This document shows, in pieces, positions 43,813 through 53,385 of a stretch of 64,000 bases of DNA (within the stretch, counting starts at the first letter, position 1; every line of letters starts with the position of its first letter). This DNA is from Zobellia uliginosa. GTDB taxonomy: Bacteria > Bacteroidota > Bacteroidia > Flavobacteriales > Flavobacteriaceae. The stretch lies in the NCBI RefSeq assembly GCF_018860745.1, contig NZ_JAHKPY010000002.1, positions 310,001-374,000 on the forward strand. Direction: 5' to 3'. The notes below the pieces were generated by a model. That model did no database searches. It was given only the letters and a program-made list of their open reading frames with translations, and had not been told where the DNA came from. A program made the translations under genes and the position numbers.

Positions 43813-45186
43813 TTATTTAAGTGTTATTTTGAAAACGTTGGCCGATTCGTCAAGCACCACGCCCTTTAATTTTAAAAGAAGTCCGTTTGCATTATGGTCA
43901 AATTGAACAGGTTTACCCGTACCCAAATGAACGATTTTTTGAATATCACCTTTACGAAGTTTAAAACTTGAGTTCAAGGATTTAATCAAAAGGTCACCAT
44001 CAGGTTTACCCAAGCAAGAGGCATAAAGATTATTTCCGTTTACAGTAAACCGGATGTCTTCTTTTGTGTATTGTACCTGTGCAAAATGATTGTTGTGATG
44101 GTAGGTATAATTGCCTTCGTCAATATCAGTAGGGCCTTCACCATAAATAAACCAAGGAGCGGTATTATAAACAGCTTCGCCGTTCTTTTCCAACCAATTA
44201 CCCATCTGCGTTAGATTCTTGATTACTTCGGCTGGAAAAGTACCATCTGACTTTGGAGGGATATTTAGTAAAAGGACTCCATTTTTACTAATAACATCCA
44301 TTAACATATCTACCAATTCATTGGTAGAACGCAAAGGAATGTCTTCTCTATAAAACCAACCATGGGTTGGAAAATCTGGCGGTACGGTCATATCCATATC
44401 GGTCATCCAAACGTCATAAGCGGTTTCGGTAAGAATACCATTTTCTAAATCTCGCATGCCTACGGAAGGCGGAATATCATTGGATTTATAAACAAATTCA
44501 ACTTCTTTTTTTCGCTCTAAAGACTTATTGAAAAAGTAAGAAATAAACTCCCTTTGGTACTTATTTTCAAATACGGGAGATGGTAAAGTTCCTTCACCAA
44601 TAAACTTGCTTTTGCGAGTCACTTTTTTATTGTGAGAGCCTTTGGTACCGCCAAAACTGGCATCCACCCAAAAAATATCGGGATCATACTTATTTACTCC
44701 CTCTTTAGCAAAATCAATCCATTCATCACCTTCAATAGAATGATAGGAAACCAGGGTTTTCATATTTCGTTTGCGGACGGCTTTAAAAACTTCGCCTACG
44801 ATATCTATTTTAGGTCCAACTTTAGCCGTGTTGTAATCTGATATGTCACTGTCCCAGTGTTTTAAATCACTACCATGCCAACCGATGACCCCACCAAATT
44901 TGGCTCCCGCAGTTTCGAACAGTTTTGCCCATTCATCCGCATTAAAATTTTCGCCTTTGAATTGTTTGAGCAATTGTTCATCCGTCCAATCTTCTTTTCC
45001 TTTTTCATAACTGATGGTCTGAATGCCCCAGTGGCAGTATATTCCAAATTTAGCGTCAACCAGCCATTCTGGGGTGTGGTGGTTTCTTAAGGAGTTCCAA
45101 GCTGGTTCATAATTCTTTTCCTGAGCTTGTAAACAAGAGGGCGGAGATAACAAAATGGCCATTAAAATGAAGACTGTTTTTTTCAT
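43813..45186 (-). CDS. GH29-family enzyme, divergent subgroup
   Basis: A 457-residue secreted protein (signal ends SCLQA). The barrel shows [25 protein letters not shown] near 37-60, typical of GH29, and the nucleophile Asp175 in [13 protein letters not shown]. The usual KHHDGF strand is replaced by [21 protein letters not shown] (about 99-119), so it belongs to a divergent subgroup with the protein at 58288. It also carries a C-terminal beta-sandwich with [14 protein letters not shown]. No acid/base residue is clear. It shares the operon with another GH29 (8 bp) and a sulfatase (79 bp). Substrate is probably an alpha-L-linked deoxy- or galacto-sugar. Confidence 0.83.
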   Translation of the reverse strand: MKKTVFILMAILLSPPSCLQAQEKNYEPAWNSLRNHHTPEWLVDAKFGIYCHWGIQTISYEKGKEDWTDEQLLKQFKGENFNADEWAKLFETAGAKFGGVIGWHGSDLKHWDSDISDYNTAKVGPKIDIVGEVFKAVRKRNMKTLVSYHSIEGDEWIDFAKEGVNKYDPDIFWVDASFGGTKGSHNKKVTRKSKFIGEGTLPSPVFENKYQREFISYFFNKSLERKKEVEFVYKSNDIPPSVGMRDLENGILTETAYDVWMTDMDMTVPPDFPTHGWFYREDIPLRSTNELVDMLMDVISKNGVLLLNIPPKSDGTFPAEVIKNLTQMGNWLEKNGEAVYNTAPWFIYGEGPTDIDEGNYTYHHNNHFAQVQYTKEDIRFTVNGNNLYASCLGKPDGDLLIKSLNSSFKLRKGDIQKIVHLGTGKPVQFDHNANGLLLKLKGVVLDESANVFKITLK

Positions 45187-45265
45187 AATCGTTGTTTTAT
45201 TTTGGTAAGTGGTTCTGATACGTATAAGATTATTTTAAGCTAGGTAAGAGCTTGTTTATTAGTTT

Positions 45266-46768
45266 TTAAAAAAGAGTCGTCCCTCCATTGTTGAGCAAGT
45301 CCAAGTAAGTTTTTTGCATTTCTTGAATACGTTCTGCTTGCCCGGGCTCATTAATTAAGTTTTTGTTTTTCTTCTCTTGAATGTTATCCTTCAAATTATA
45401 TAATTCAATTGCCTTTAGTCCTTCTAGGTTTTTCTTGCTATTCACAATCATGATCAGTTTAAAATTACCTTCGCGAATGGCATGAAAAGGACCCTGAACA
45501 TCTTGAGACCTGTGCATGAGGTATTTGTGTAATGGTTCTGTGGATTGTTGTTGAAAGATGGGAAGAAGATTAGCGGAATCTAACACTTTACTATCATCAA
45601 TCGGAACGTTTACAATTGCCGATAAGGTGGCAACCATATCTTGACCTATAATGGGCACATGGGATTCTGAATTTTCGGTAATTTTTCCGGGCCAAACCGC
45701 TACGAAAGGAACACGGTGACCTCCTTCATAAATTGATGCTTTTTTACCTGCGAACCCATTACTGGAATCATGCCCTGCGTCTTTTAACGCTTTGTCATGA
45801 TTAAGGCCTCCATTATCAGAAGTAAATACAAAAAGGGTATTTTTATACGCCCCGGTTTTTTTAAGAGCTTTTATCATCATACCCACTTGGGCATCTAGTT
45901 CGGCAATCATATCCCCATGATTTCCAGGAGTAGAACCTTTTATTTTTTTTCCGTCTAAACTTTCAGATGGACTATGGGGCACATGAACAGCCTGGCTGCA
46001 GTAGTACATAAAAAATGGATTTTTAGCACTGTTTTTGCCTTGCTGTTCAATATAGTTTACAGCTTTGTTTGCTAAAATTGGCCCAGCTAAGGAAGGGTTC
46101 CAATTAGAATCGCCTATACCATCTCTTCCGCGATTTCTGTTTCCTTCGTCATATTCGGTTTGTTCAAAAGGAATATGAACTAATTCCGAATCAGTTTTAA
46201 GTTTCATCCACTTCCCATTTTCATAATAGACATAAGGTTTGTTTTGAATGCCTTGCGGAAGCTCTATAGAATAATCAAATCCGAATTTTTGAGCACCTCC
46301 TTCGGTTTTTGAATAATCCTCGGGAGCACCGTTCCAAACGCCTCCTAATCCCCATTTTCCGAAGAACGCGGTGGTGTATCCGCCTGTTTTAGCAATTCGG
46401 GATAGCGTTGTAAAGTCGTCGGTAATACCGTCATTTCTCAACGGAGACCAAACGCCCCAAGGGCTATTTGTGTTTCTATAGGCGTAGTTGCCCGTCATCA
46501 TAGAATATCTGGTAGGTGCGCATAAAGAAGAAGGGGAGTGGGCGTCCGAAAAGCGCATGCCATTGGCTATAAGCGCATCTATATTAGGTGTGGGCACCAA
46601 AGGCTCTTTTCCCGTTCTCTGTTTGTGATAAAAACCAATATCGCCAACACCAATATCATCGGCCATTAGGATTACAATATTAGGCTGGTCTTGAGCGGTT
46701 AGATTGATACTGAAGCCGGTAATTAGAACTAGGAAATAAATGTTTTTTAAAATTGATATTGATTTCAT
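45266..46768 (-). CDS. Secreted sulfatase (S1 family)
   Basis: A 500-residue S1 sulfatase with signal peptide ending LTAQ. Metal-binding ILMADDIGVGDIGF (Asp37-38) and formylglycine motif C83-A-P-T-R87 followed by YSMMTG. Other marks are FFGKWGLGG, FTSDNGGLNHD and a GHRVPFVAVWPG loop. A long insertion (about 110-220) between the active-site motif and the next core strand distinguishes it from the other sulfatases here. A weak C-terminal YNLKDNIQEKKN replaces the usual DP signature. It is predicted periplasmic; the sulfate position removed is unknown. Its genes on both sides are in the same direction. Confidence 0.9.
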   Translation of the reverse strand: MKSISILKNIYFLVLITGFSINLTAQDQPNIVILMADDIGVGDIGFYHKQRTGKEPLVPTPNIDALIANGMRFSDAHSPSSLCAPTRYSMMTGNYAYRNTNSPWGVWSPLRNDGITDDFTTLSRIAKTGGYTTAFFGKWGLGGVWNGAPEDYSKTEGGAQKFGFDYSIELPQGIQNKPYVYYENGKWMKLKTDSELVHIPFEQTEYDEGNRNRGRDGIGDSNWNPSLAGPILANKAVNYIEQQGKNSAKNPFFMYYCSQAVHVPHSPSESLDGKKIKGSTPGNHGDMIAELDAQVGMMIKALKKTGAYKNTLFVFTSDNGGLNHDKALKDAGHDSSNGFAGKKASIYEGGHRVPFVAVWPGKITENSESHVPIIGQDMVATLSAIVNVPIDDSKVLDSANLLPIFQQQSTEPLHKYLMHRSQDVQGPFHAIREGNFKLIMIVNSKKNLEGLKAIELYNLKDNIQEKKNKNLINEPGQAERIQEMQKTYLDLLNNGGTTLF

Positions 46769-46820
46769 TTTTTGTTGTTTTAGCGTTCTATTCTTTGAGT
46801 TATTGGTTGAGACTGTTTTG

Positions 46821-48353
46821 TTATTTATTCGTGCCTAAATAATCTTTGGTAGTTGGCGTCCAAACACGGTTATACGCTTTGGTTTCTCTGTGGTCATAAA
46901 AGTTGGCCTCGCTCTCAATATCTAGAGATTTAGCAAGTGTATTAAGGGTTTCGGGGTCTGTTTTAGGCCAAATACCTGTTTCTACACGTTGTTTTACAGT
47001 TTCAATGGCAGCAAGCCATTCGGACAAGCTAAAACTACAATGTCCCCATCTGTTGACATAAGCGAGACGAAAAAAATCTGAGTATCCTTTAGCCAATACA
47101 AGTTCTTTGTATCCTTGGGCCATTGTTGGATATACTAAGCCGTCTCCGCTTGTGTTTATGCGTAGCAACGGAACTTTTGGCTCTCCCAAATGGGTACGGC
47201 CAGGTGCGCTCCACCATTTTACGGCATTAGGGTCGGCCTTAACACGCTCAAACGAATTGATTTTTTTTAATTCCTTTTTAAGGTCAATTTTCGCTTCTTT
47301 ATATAATTTTTGAACAGCTGCTTTATACAATGCGTCGCCATTTGAGAATGAAACTTGATAGTCTACGCCAGTATTCCATCGTAGTTGACCGGGAGCAGAT
47401 TGCTCTAGCATACTGGTGCCAAAAGTTTGTTTTGAAGGAAGTAGTTTCAAGAGACTTTGATACATACTTTCTTGCAAGTCATTTGCATTGTTGGCATCTG
47501 GTTCTGGAATCGGTGCTTTTCCCGGACCACCCCAAGCGGGCCATTGCCCAATGGTTATGGCAAGAGCAATGCGAGCACGACCTTCAGGTGTTTGCTGTGC
47601 ATTTTTTATAGCCTTCTCCCAATCTGAAGCAATTTTAGATATTTCTGGATCTGTAAGCGGAAGGTTTACAATAGGAAGCTCCGGTGCAATAAGTGCTTTT
47701 AATACGAACAATCCATCTAGATGGGTGTTGGCCATCCATGGACTGGTAGAGGCGCAACCTGCAATGGCGCCATCTATCCGGTCTGGATGCATTTCTGCCA
47801 TGGCTAAAGTGACGGTTCCTCCTCCGGAGCACCCCAATTGTATAGTCTGTTTTGGCTTTCCAAATACCGACTCAAAAATATCCAAAACTGATATGAGGTC
47901 GTGAATTTCATGAGCGGGATCGTAATTGTTTAATCGGCCGGGTCTACGGGCCGTTCCTGATAAGGCATATCCGTTTTTTAATAAGAACAAGTTTCTAGGG
48001 GAGTCGGCAGATTGTCGATAATCTAAGTCATTTAAAAGGGTGCCGTTCCAGTTTTTTGGGACCCTAATTAAGTATTTTGTTCCCCTGATGGGAATACTAT
48101 CTTTTACCTCGGTATAATCGCCTTGAGAATTGGTTTGAATAGGCGCATTGGACAAGTCTGGCATGTGCCAATTTTGAGAAGCTTGAGAAGGCTTTTCTTG
48201 GGCGTGGGTGATTTTTGGCATTAGAAGCATTTCCATCAGAATAATAACTAATGCAACTAGATATTTAATATTTGGAAATATTTTAGCTTGTGTAATAATT
48301 AGCGGTTGAATTTCATCCTCATACCCGAATTGATGTGTTCTTTGTTTTTTCAT
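46821..48353 (-). CDS. Secreted alpha/beta hydrolase (serine esterase-like)
   Basis: A 510-residue protein. The N-terminus has a 30-residue leader before the hydrophobic segment YLVALVIILMEMLLM, with a signal cleavage at about THA-Q; a shorter start is possible. The nucleophile elbow is GCSGGG with Ser176. Asp in TSGDGLVYP and His in RWGHCSFS at the C-terminal side are likely triad members. This is an esterase- or tannase-like alpha/beta-hydrolase. In a galactan locus it might remove acetyl or other ester groups, but the substrate is unknown. It lies between two sulfatases in one transcript. Confidence 0.75.
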   Translation of the reverse strand: MKKQRTHQFGYEDEIQPLIITQAKIFPNIKYLVALVIILMEMLLMPKITHAQEKPSQASQNWHMPDLSNAPIQTNSQGDYTEVKDSIPIRGTKYLIRVPKNWNGTLLNDLDYRQSADSPRNLFLLKNGYALSGTARRPGRLNNYDPAHEIHDLISVLDIFESVFGKPKQTIQLGCSGGGTVTLAMAEMHPDRIDGAIAGCASTSPWMANTHLDGLFVLKALIAPELPIVNLPLTDPEISKIASDWEKAIKNAQQTPEGRARIALAITIGQWPAWGGPGKAPIPEPDANNANDLQESMYQSLLKLLPSKQTFGTSMLEQSAPGQLRWNTGVDYQVSFSNGDALYKAAVQKLYKEAKIDLKKELKKINSFERVKADPNAVKWWSAPGRTHLGEPKVPLLRINTSGDGLVYPTMAQGYKELVLAKGYSDFFRLAYVNRWGHCSFSLSEWLAAIETVKQRVETGIWPKTDPETLNTLAKSLDIESEANFYDHRETKAYNRVWTPTTKDYLGTNK

Positions 48354-48374
48354 ACTATATTTTTTGAGGTTCTT

Positions 48375-49949
48375 TTATTGTCTCTCCTCAATCGGTTTTA
48401 AATATTCTGTTTCTAAACCTTCAAAATAATAAGGGTAGTTGTCCCAAGGGGATTCTCCACGCATTCTGGGGTCGTTTGTTTTCTTTAAATAGGCGAACAA
48501 ATCTGCTTTCAGTTCGCTACAAAGAGTAGCATAAGTCACATCTGAAGCAAGGTTTTGTAATTGATAGGGGTCTTCTTTTACATTGTAGAGTTCTACTTCA
48601 GGTCGTTTTTTGAAAGAGAGGTCTGAATAAAATTTTACTGATTCCTCATCTTTATTAGCAATTAAATACTCCCGGCTAGGCCCCGCATCAAAATCACCAT
48701 AATAGCCTTGATGTACGGATTTATAATCAGGATTTCCGGCGGGCCATCTGTCCGATTCAAAATTTATCATATATAGCCAATCTCCTTTGCGAATGGTACG
48801 TATAGGGTAGGGCATTCCCCCGGGGCGACAATAGGCATGGCGTTCTAAAGCAGTGAATACGCGGTCTCTAGTTGGGTCTACTTGGCCACTTTTGTTTGCT
48901 AGTAAAATATCTAAAAAACTATTCCCGGTTATGTCTTTGGGAATATCAATACCAACGGCATCCAGTAGGGTGGGTGCAAAATCAGTGAAACTTATAAAAT
49001 CATCTACAGTAGCTCCTCCTTTAATTTGATTGCCCCAATAGATGGCCAAAGGCATATGAGTTCCATAATCGTAACAAGTGGCCTTTGCTCTAGGGAAAGG
49101 CATTCCGTTATCCGCAGTTACAATAATAATGGTGTTCTCTAATTCGCCCGCATCTTCCAACGCTTTGATCATGCGCCCCAAATGTGAATCGAACCACTCA
49201 ATTTCTTTATAATAATCAGCAATGTCATTACGCACCAAGTCATTATCTGGTAGAAAACCGGGAACTTCTATTTTTGAAATGTCCTTGCCAGCCCTTGCAC
49301 CACTTCCTGCGTCATAAGCACGGTGAGCTTCGTGCGATCCAAACCAAAAAAAGAAAGGTTTGTTTTCTTCTTTTTGAGAAAGAAAGACATTGAAGTTTTC
49401 TGCATAATCTTTATTAGACATGTTTTTTGGAGCATCCATTTTAATGTCATTAAATTCTGGGGCTAATGGAAGTGTCTGGTAGGGCTCTTTTTTATTGGCG
49501 GGCATATATCCTTTGCCAGAATGCCCTGTACTGTATCCGTTTTGAGATAATAGGGTTGAAAAGGTGGTATATTTTTTAGGCAATCCACCAAACAATAATC
49601 CACCTTCTTCTAGTTCCCAAATATTACGCCCGGTTAATATTGCCGCACGTGATGGAGCACAGGAAGAAACGTTGGTATAGGCGTTGTTGAATACAACGCC
49701 ATTTTTGGCTACACGGTCAATATTAGGGGTGTACAATTCTGCGGTTCCTTGATAAGACGTATGTTTAAAGGATTGGTCATCAGCAATACAAAAAAGAATA
49801 TTTGGCTTTTTATCCGATTGGGTTTGAAAGCCGAAAACAGGATGTAATAGTGTAATGAAAAACAAAAGTAAACTCGCATTTAATATTGGAATTCGCTTTT
49901 TATATGTTGAGTTCATAAGATGTGTTTTAAAATTGGTATTGGCCTTCAT
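48375..49949 (-). CDS. Secreted sulfatase, heparan-N-sulfatase-like branch
   Basis: A 524-residue S1 sulfatase. The first ATG gives a longer N-terminus; the ATG at 49916 (MNSTYKKRIPILN) makes a better signal peptide. Metal motif CIADDQS (Asp57-58), formylglycine motif C97-A-P-S-R101 then AAILTGRN. SGSH-like marks are GKGYMPANK, FFFWFGSHEAHRAYD, VTADNGMPFPRAKATCYDYGTHMPLAIYWG and a C-terminal FDAGPSREYLI / DPYQLQNLASD. Members act on N- or O-sulfated sugars. In this locus a sulfated galactose is more likely than an amino sugar, but that is inference. It lies 15 bp from the next sulfatase. Confidence 0.9.
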   Translation of the reverse strand: MKANTNFKTHLMNSTYKKRIPILNASLLLFFITLLHPVFGFQTQSDKKPNILFCIADDQSFKHTSYQGTAELYTPNIDRVAKNGVVFNNAYTNVSSCAPSRAAILTGRNIWELEEGGLLFGGLPKKYTTFSTLLSQNGYSTGHSGKGYMPANKKEPYQTLPLAPEFNDIKMDAPKNMSNKDYAENFNVFLSQKEENKPFFFWFGSHEAHRAYDAGSGARAGKDISKIEVPGFLPDNDLVRNDIADYYKEIEWFDSHLGRMIKALEDAGELENTIIIVTADNGMPFPRAKATCYDYGTHMPLAIYWGNQIKGGATVDDFISFTDFAPTLLDAVGIDIPKDITGNSFLDILLANKSGQVDPTRDRVFTALERHAYCRPGGMPYPIRTIRKGDWLYMINFESDRWPAGNPDYKSVHQGYYGDFDAGPSREYLIANKDEESVKFYSDLSFKKRPEVELYNVKEDPYQLQNLASDVTYATLCSELKADLFAYLKKTNDPRMRGESPWDNYPYYFEGLETEYLKPIEERQ

Positions 49950-49964
49950 TTTTTCATGTATAGG

Positions 49965-51578
49965 TTATTTCTTTGACCGTGACACTTTTACCCGTTTTGC
50001 CCATTCATGCCATCTATCTATCATAGTGTTGAGTTTTTTAGGATAATTAGTGGCTAAATCATTCAATTCTATAGGGTCTTCTTTTAAATTGTACAGTTCC
50101 CATTTTTTGCCGTCTTTATCCTTGGACCAAGCTATTTTCCAATCCCCTTTTCTATAAGCTTTATTTGTACCATGTTCTACGAACCATTCATCTCTATTTA
50201 AACTCTTATCATGTAGTACAGGCATTAGACTTAGCCCTTCCAAGGGTTTGATTTTATTTCCGTTAAAATTCAAAGGATACTTAGATTGACTAACATCTAT
50301 AAGGGTTGGCATTACATCTATAATACTGGCAACATCCTTTTTTATATTATTCTTCTTTTTTAAACCTGCTGGCCAATGCATAATAAATGGGGTTGCAACG
50401 CCTCCTTCATGACCTGACTTTTTATACTTCCGATAAGGGGTATTACTTAAGTTTGCCCATGAAGGACCATAGCTTTGGTAGGTTGTAGCAGGTCCTGGCA
50501 TATGATTCGGAATATTTCCAGGAGTTACTTTTTTTCCTTCTAATGTTACTGATATTTCTCGTCCAGTCACCCAATTTTCAACCCCTTCCAAGGTCTCGGC
50601 ACAACCGCCATTGTCAGATAAAAATAGAATTAGTGTGTTGTCTAATTTTCCCTCTTGTTCAAGTTTATCAATAATTCTTCCTATGCCTTGGTCCATATTA
50701 TCAATTTGGGCGGCATAGGTTTTCATACGCTGCAATTCCCACTCTTTGTTTTCAACATTTTTCCAAGCAGAAGCGCGTGGGTCACGTGGACTCAACTTTG
50801 TGTTTTTCGGTACAATGCCGGTTTTTTTCATTCGCTCCAATCGTTCTTTTCGTAGCACATCCCATCCTTGGTCAAAAACGCCATCGTATTTTTTAATGTC
50901 TTTTTGTAAAGCATGTAAAGGCCAATGTGGTGCTGTGTAGGCCACATAAAAGAAGAAGGGTGAATGCGGTTTTTCCTTAAGATGTCTATCTATGAAAGTA
51001 ACTGTAGAATCAGAAATAGCATCCGTGTAATAAAAACCGTCTTCTGGTTTGAGTTCTATGGGGTCGTTATTATCACTAAGGGTATATGGGTCAAAATAAC
51101 TACCAACTCCTTTAATGGTTCCAAAAAAGGTATCAAAACCCCTCTGTTTTGGCCAGTTATGTGCATCATCGTTAGTATTGGAGTCCGCAACATGCCATTT
51201 TCCGGTCATATAGGTTGCGTATCCATTGGATTGTAATACTTCTCCAATAGTTACCGCATTCTCACTTAAATCTCCATGTCCGTAACCCACCATGCCACCA
51301 ACTCCTGCTTGATGCGGATAAAGTCCGGTTAATAGTGCAGCCCTTGTTGGACAACACCGGGCATTGTTATAAAACTGGTTAAAACGCACACCGTTTTTGG
51401 CGAGTCGGTCTAAATTGGGTGTTTGTATTTCACCCCCGTAACAGCCAATATCGGAAAAACCCATATCGTCCGCCATAATTACTATGATGTTAGGTTTATC
51501 ATTTTGAGTTTGTTGCGCAGATAAATAGGAGTTGATACTACATATTAGGGCAAAATTGAAGAATAGATTTGTTCTCAT
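49965..51578 (-). CDS. Secreted sulfatase, S1_4-like
   Basis: A 537-residue arylsulfatase-type enzyme, signal ending SYLSA. Motifs: IMADDMGFSDIGCYGG (Asp37-38), NNARC75-C-P-T-R79-AALLTGLYPHQAGVGGM, which is the S1_4-style active site, then TGKWHV and FLSDNGGCAETLEG. The C-terminal YNLKEDPIELNDLA is standard. Two adjacent cysteines at the motif (Cys75-Cys76) mean the first is the formylglycine precursor. The gene ends 15 bp before the next sulfatase and starts flush with the preceding acetylesterase-like gene (0-bp gap), so both are cotranscribed. Substrate is inferred as a sulfated galactan oligosaccharide. Confidence 0.92.
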   Translation of the reverse strand: MRTNLFFNFALICSINSYLSAQQTQNDKPNIIVIMADDMGFSDIGCYGGEIQTPNLDRLAKNGVRFNQFYNNARCCPTRAALLTGLYPHQAGVGGMVGYGHGDLSENAVTIGEVLQSNGYATYMTGKWHVADSNTNDDAHNWPKQRGFDTFFGTIKGVGSYFDPYTLSDNNDPIELKPEDGFYYTDAISDSTVTFIDRHLKEKPHSPFFFYVAYTAPHWPLHALQKDIKKYDGVFDQGWDVLRKERLERMKKTGIVPKNTKLSPRDPRASAWKNVENKEWELQRMKTYAAQIDNMDQGIGRIIDKLEQEGKLDNTLILFLSDNGGCAETLEGVENWVTGREISVTLEGKKVTPGNIPNHMPGPATTYQSYGPSWANLSNTPYRKYKKSGHEGGVATPFIMHWPAGLKKKNNIKKDVASIIDVMPTLIDVSQSKYPLNFNGNKIKPLEGLSLMPVLHDKSLNRDEWFVEHGTNKAYRKGDWKIAWSKDKDGKKWELYNLKEDPIELNDLATNYPKKLNTMIDRWHEWAKRVKVSRSKK

Positions 51579-53141
51579 TTATTTCTTGAATTTATTGTAG
51601 TTATAGCGTTCCTGTGCTAAATATTTACCTTCTGAAGAAATGGGCCAGTGGTCTGTGCGGAAACAAGCCACCGGTAAATCATTCTGGTCATATAGATTGG
51701 CATCAGGCATATCTGCCCAAGCGTAGCGGACGGCCAATGGTTCTGTAATTTTATCCGAACGGACTTCAATTTTATCCTTTCCAATAATCTTAGCTTCTGC
51801 CCAAACAAATTTTTGATCTTCTCCTGCAATTGAAAACCCTTTCACTTTGTTAGTGTTGAAGGTGTACAGGCCTTTATCTATATGGTCAAAGGATATAATT
51901 ATTTTATCACCTTTAATTTCCATTGACTTGTACTGAGGGGTCCGTCCTTCTAAGTCATAATCATAGGTTTGATCCAAGGCTAATCTGGCCAATCGGTTAC
52001 CAATGGTTTGTTTATTGCGGTAATGAATATTATTTCTTTCCCCTAAATCCATGGAAACTACTTCACCAGTATGGGGTAGCAAAAGCGTCTTGGATTGTCC
52101 TTCGCGCAATTGTGCCCAAGAACTGGTTGTGGGTTCTTTATCCTCTTCCTTCATACTGGCTATCTGAATCCAATAAAAAGGAAAATCGCCTTGCTTCCAA
52201 AGATCTCTCCATGAATTGATGAGAATAGGAAATAGCTCGCTATACTGATTTCCGCGTCCCAGATTACTTTCGCCTTGGCACCATATGGCTCCTTTTATTC
52301 CATAACCAATTATTGGGTTTATAACACCATTAAAACCATTTGAAGGTCTGTTCTGTGCCGTGCGGATATCTCTGGGAGGACGCATTCTTTGACCAGGTTT
52401 TCCCGCAGCTTCCCAAGCATTGTATTCTTTGGTATAGTCGATAATCATCTGATCTGTAAAAACGCTAATTCTCCAGTCCCAATCTTTCAAAAATTCGGGG
52501 TGTTCGTAGTTTTCTTCTATGGCTTCTCGCGGAATCCAAGTTGCTAATGATGAAGCGCCCCATGATGCATTGATTAGACCAATAGGTACATCTAATGCCT
52601 TATGCAACTTGCGACCAAAGAAATATCCTGCTGCTGAAAATTTTGGGATGGTTTTTGGGGAGCAGGCTACCCAAGTAGTATCTTTTATTTCCGATTGTTT
52701 CTCAGGTGAACCAACTAAAGGAATACTGAACAGTCTTATTTCTGGATAATCTGCCGCTAGTAATTCTAATTCAGCATCGTTAGAGTTTTCTACGCTCCAT
52801 TGCATATTAGATTGACCGGTGCAAATCCAAACCTCACCAATTAAAATATCTTCAAAAGTAATTTTGTTTTTACCTTGGACTGTCAAAGAATACGGTCCTC
52901 CTGCTTTTAGAGCATCTAGTTTTACACGCCAATCTCCATTTTTATTGGTGACTGTTTGGTATGAATTTCCTGCAATAGATACTGTGATTTTTTCACCAAC
53001 CGCTGCCGTTCCCCAAATTGGGTTTTGTTGGTTGCGTTGCAGGACCATATGGCTACCAAAAATATGAGCAACTTTAACTTGTGCTTGCAGTAGGCAGGTA
53101 CTTAGATGAAAAATACAGATTAAGAGGATACTTCTGCTCAT
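51579..53141 (-). CDS. Sialate O-acetylesterase-like (SASA domain) secreted esterase
   Basis: A 520-residue secreted protein (signal MSRSILLICIFHLSTCLLQA). The first ~95 residues are a beta-rich domain (VAHIFGSHMVLQRNQQNPIWGTA). The SASA/GDSL-like catalytic part has CTGQSNMQWSVENS with catalytic Ser111, GLINASWGASSLATWIPRE and GAIWCQGESN. A His in the IHYRN stretch may complete the triad. Such proteins in marine loci remove O-acetyl groups from sugars other than sialic acid. It shares a 0-bp junction with the S1_4-type sulfatase, and the region upstream (53142-53385) has a 244-bp gap with a gene remnant. Confidence 0.85.
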   Translation of the reverse strand: MSRSILLICIFHLSTCLLQAQVKVAHIFGSHMVLQRNQQNPIWGTAAVGEKITVSIAGNSYQTVTNKNGDWRVKLDALKAGGPYSLTVQGKNKITFEDILIGEVWICTGQSNMQWSVENSNDAELELLAADYPEIRLFSIPLVGSPEKQSEIKDTTWVACSPKTIPKFSAAGYFFGRKLHKALDVPIGLINASWGASSLATWIPREAIEENYEHPEFLKDWDWRISVFTDQMIIDYTKEYNAWEAAGKPGQRMRPPRDIRTAQNRPSNGFNGVINPIIGYGIKGAIWCQGESNLGRGNQYSELFPILINSWRDLWKQGDFPFYWIQIASMKEEDKEPTTSSWAQLREGQSKTLLLPHTGEVVSMDLGERNNIHYRNKQTIGNRLARLALDQTYDYDLEGRTPQYKSMEIKGDKIIISFDHIDKGLYTFNTNKVKGFSIAGEDQKFVWAEAKIIGKDKIEVRSDKITEPLAVRYAWADMPDANLYDQNDLPVACFRTDHWPISSEGKYLAQERYNYNKFKK

Positions 53142-53274
53142 GTTTAGTTTTGTTATTTTTTACCGAGAATAGCTAATTTTAAATGTATTAATATTAGTGA
53201 CGGAAAATGTTCAATATATAGCGCCACTTTATTTTATACATATATGGATCAGTAGAATAGCCCTAGCTTTAGTG

Positions 53275-53379
53275 TTACTTTTTTAGGTTTTCTAATTCCA
53301 TATCGTTGGTCTTTATCATAGCAATAAGCTCCCGTGCTTTTCTTGGATTTGAATTGATTAAATTATTTTCATCTTGCCG
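53275..53379 (-). pseudogene. Sulfatase C-terminal remnant
   Basis: A 34-codon open stretch (stop at 53275-53277) reads RQDENNLINSNPRKARELIA followed by MIKTNDMELENLKK. The D-E-N-N-L-I-x-x-N-P-x-x-A-x-E-L pattern is what the last residues of many sulfatases look like. The frame is closed by a TGA at 53380 and has no start or catalytic part. It sits 7 bp past the stop of the DUF1080 gene in the same frame. It probably is what is left of a sulfatase after deletion. A chance similarity is possible as it is short. Confidence 0.4.
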
Positions 53380-53385
53380 TCATTT

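Noticed and set aside
47488-47904. 138-codon open frame on the + strand
   Set aside because: It lies entirely opposite the alpha/beta hydrolase gene and has no recognisable domain; it is an antisense shadow.
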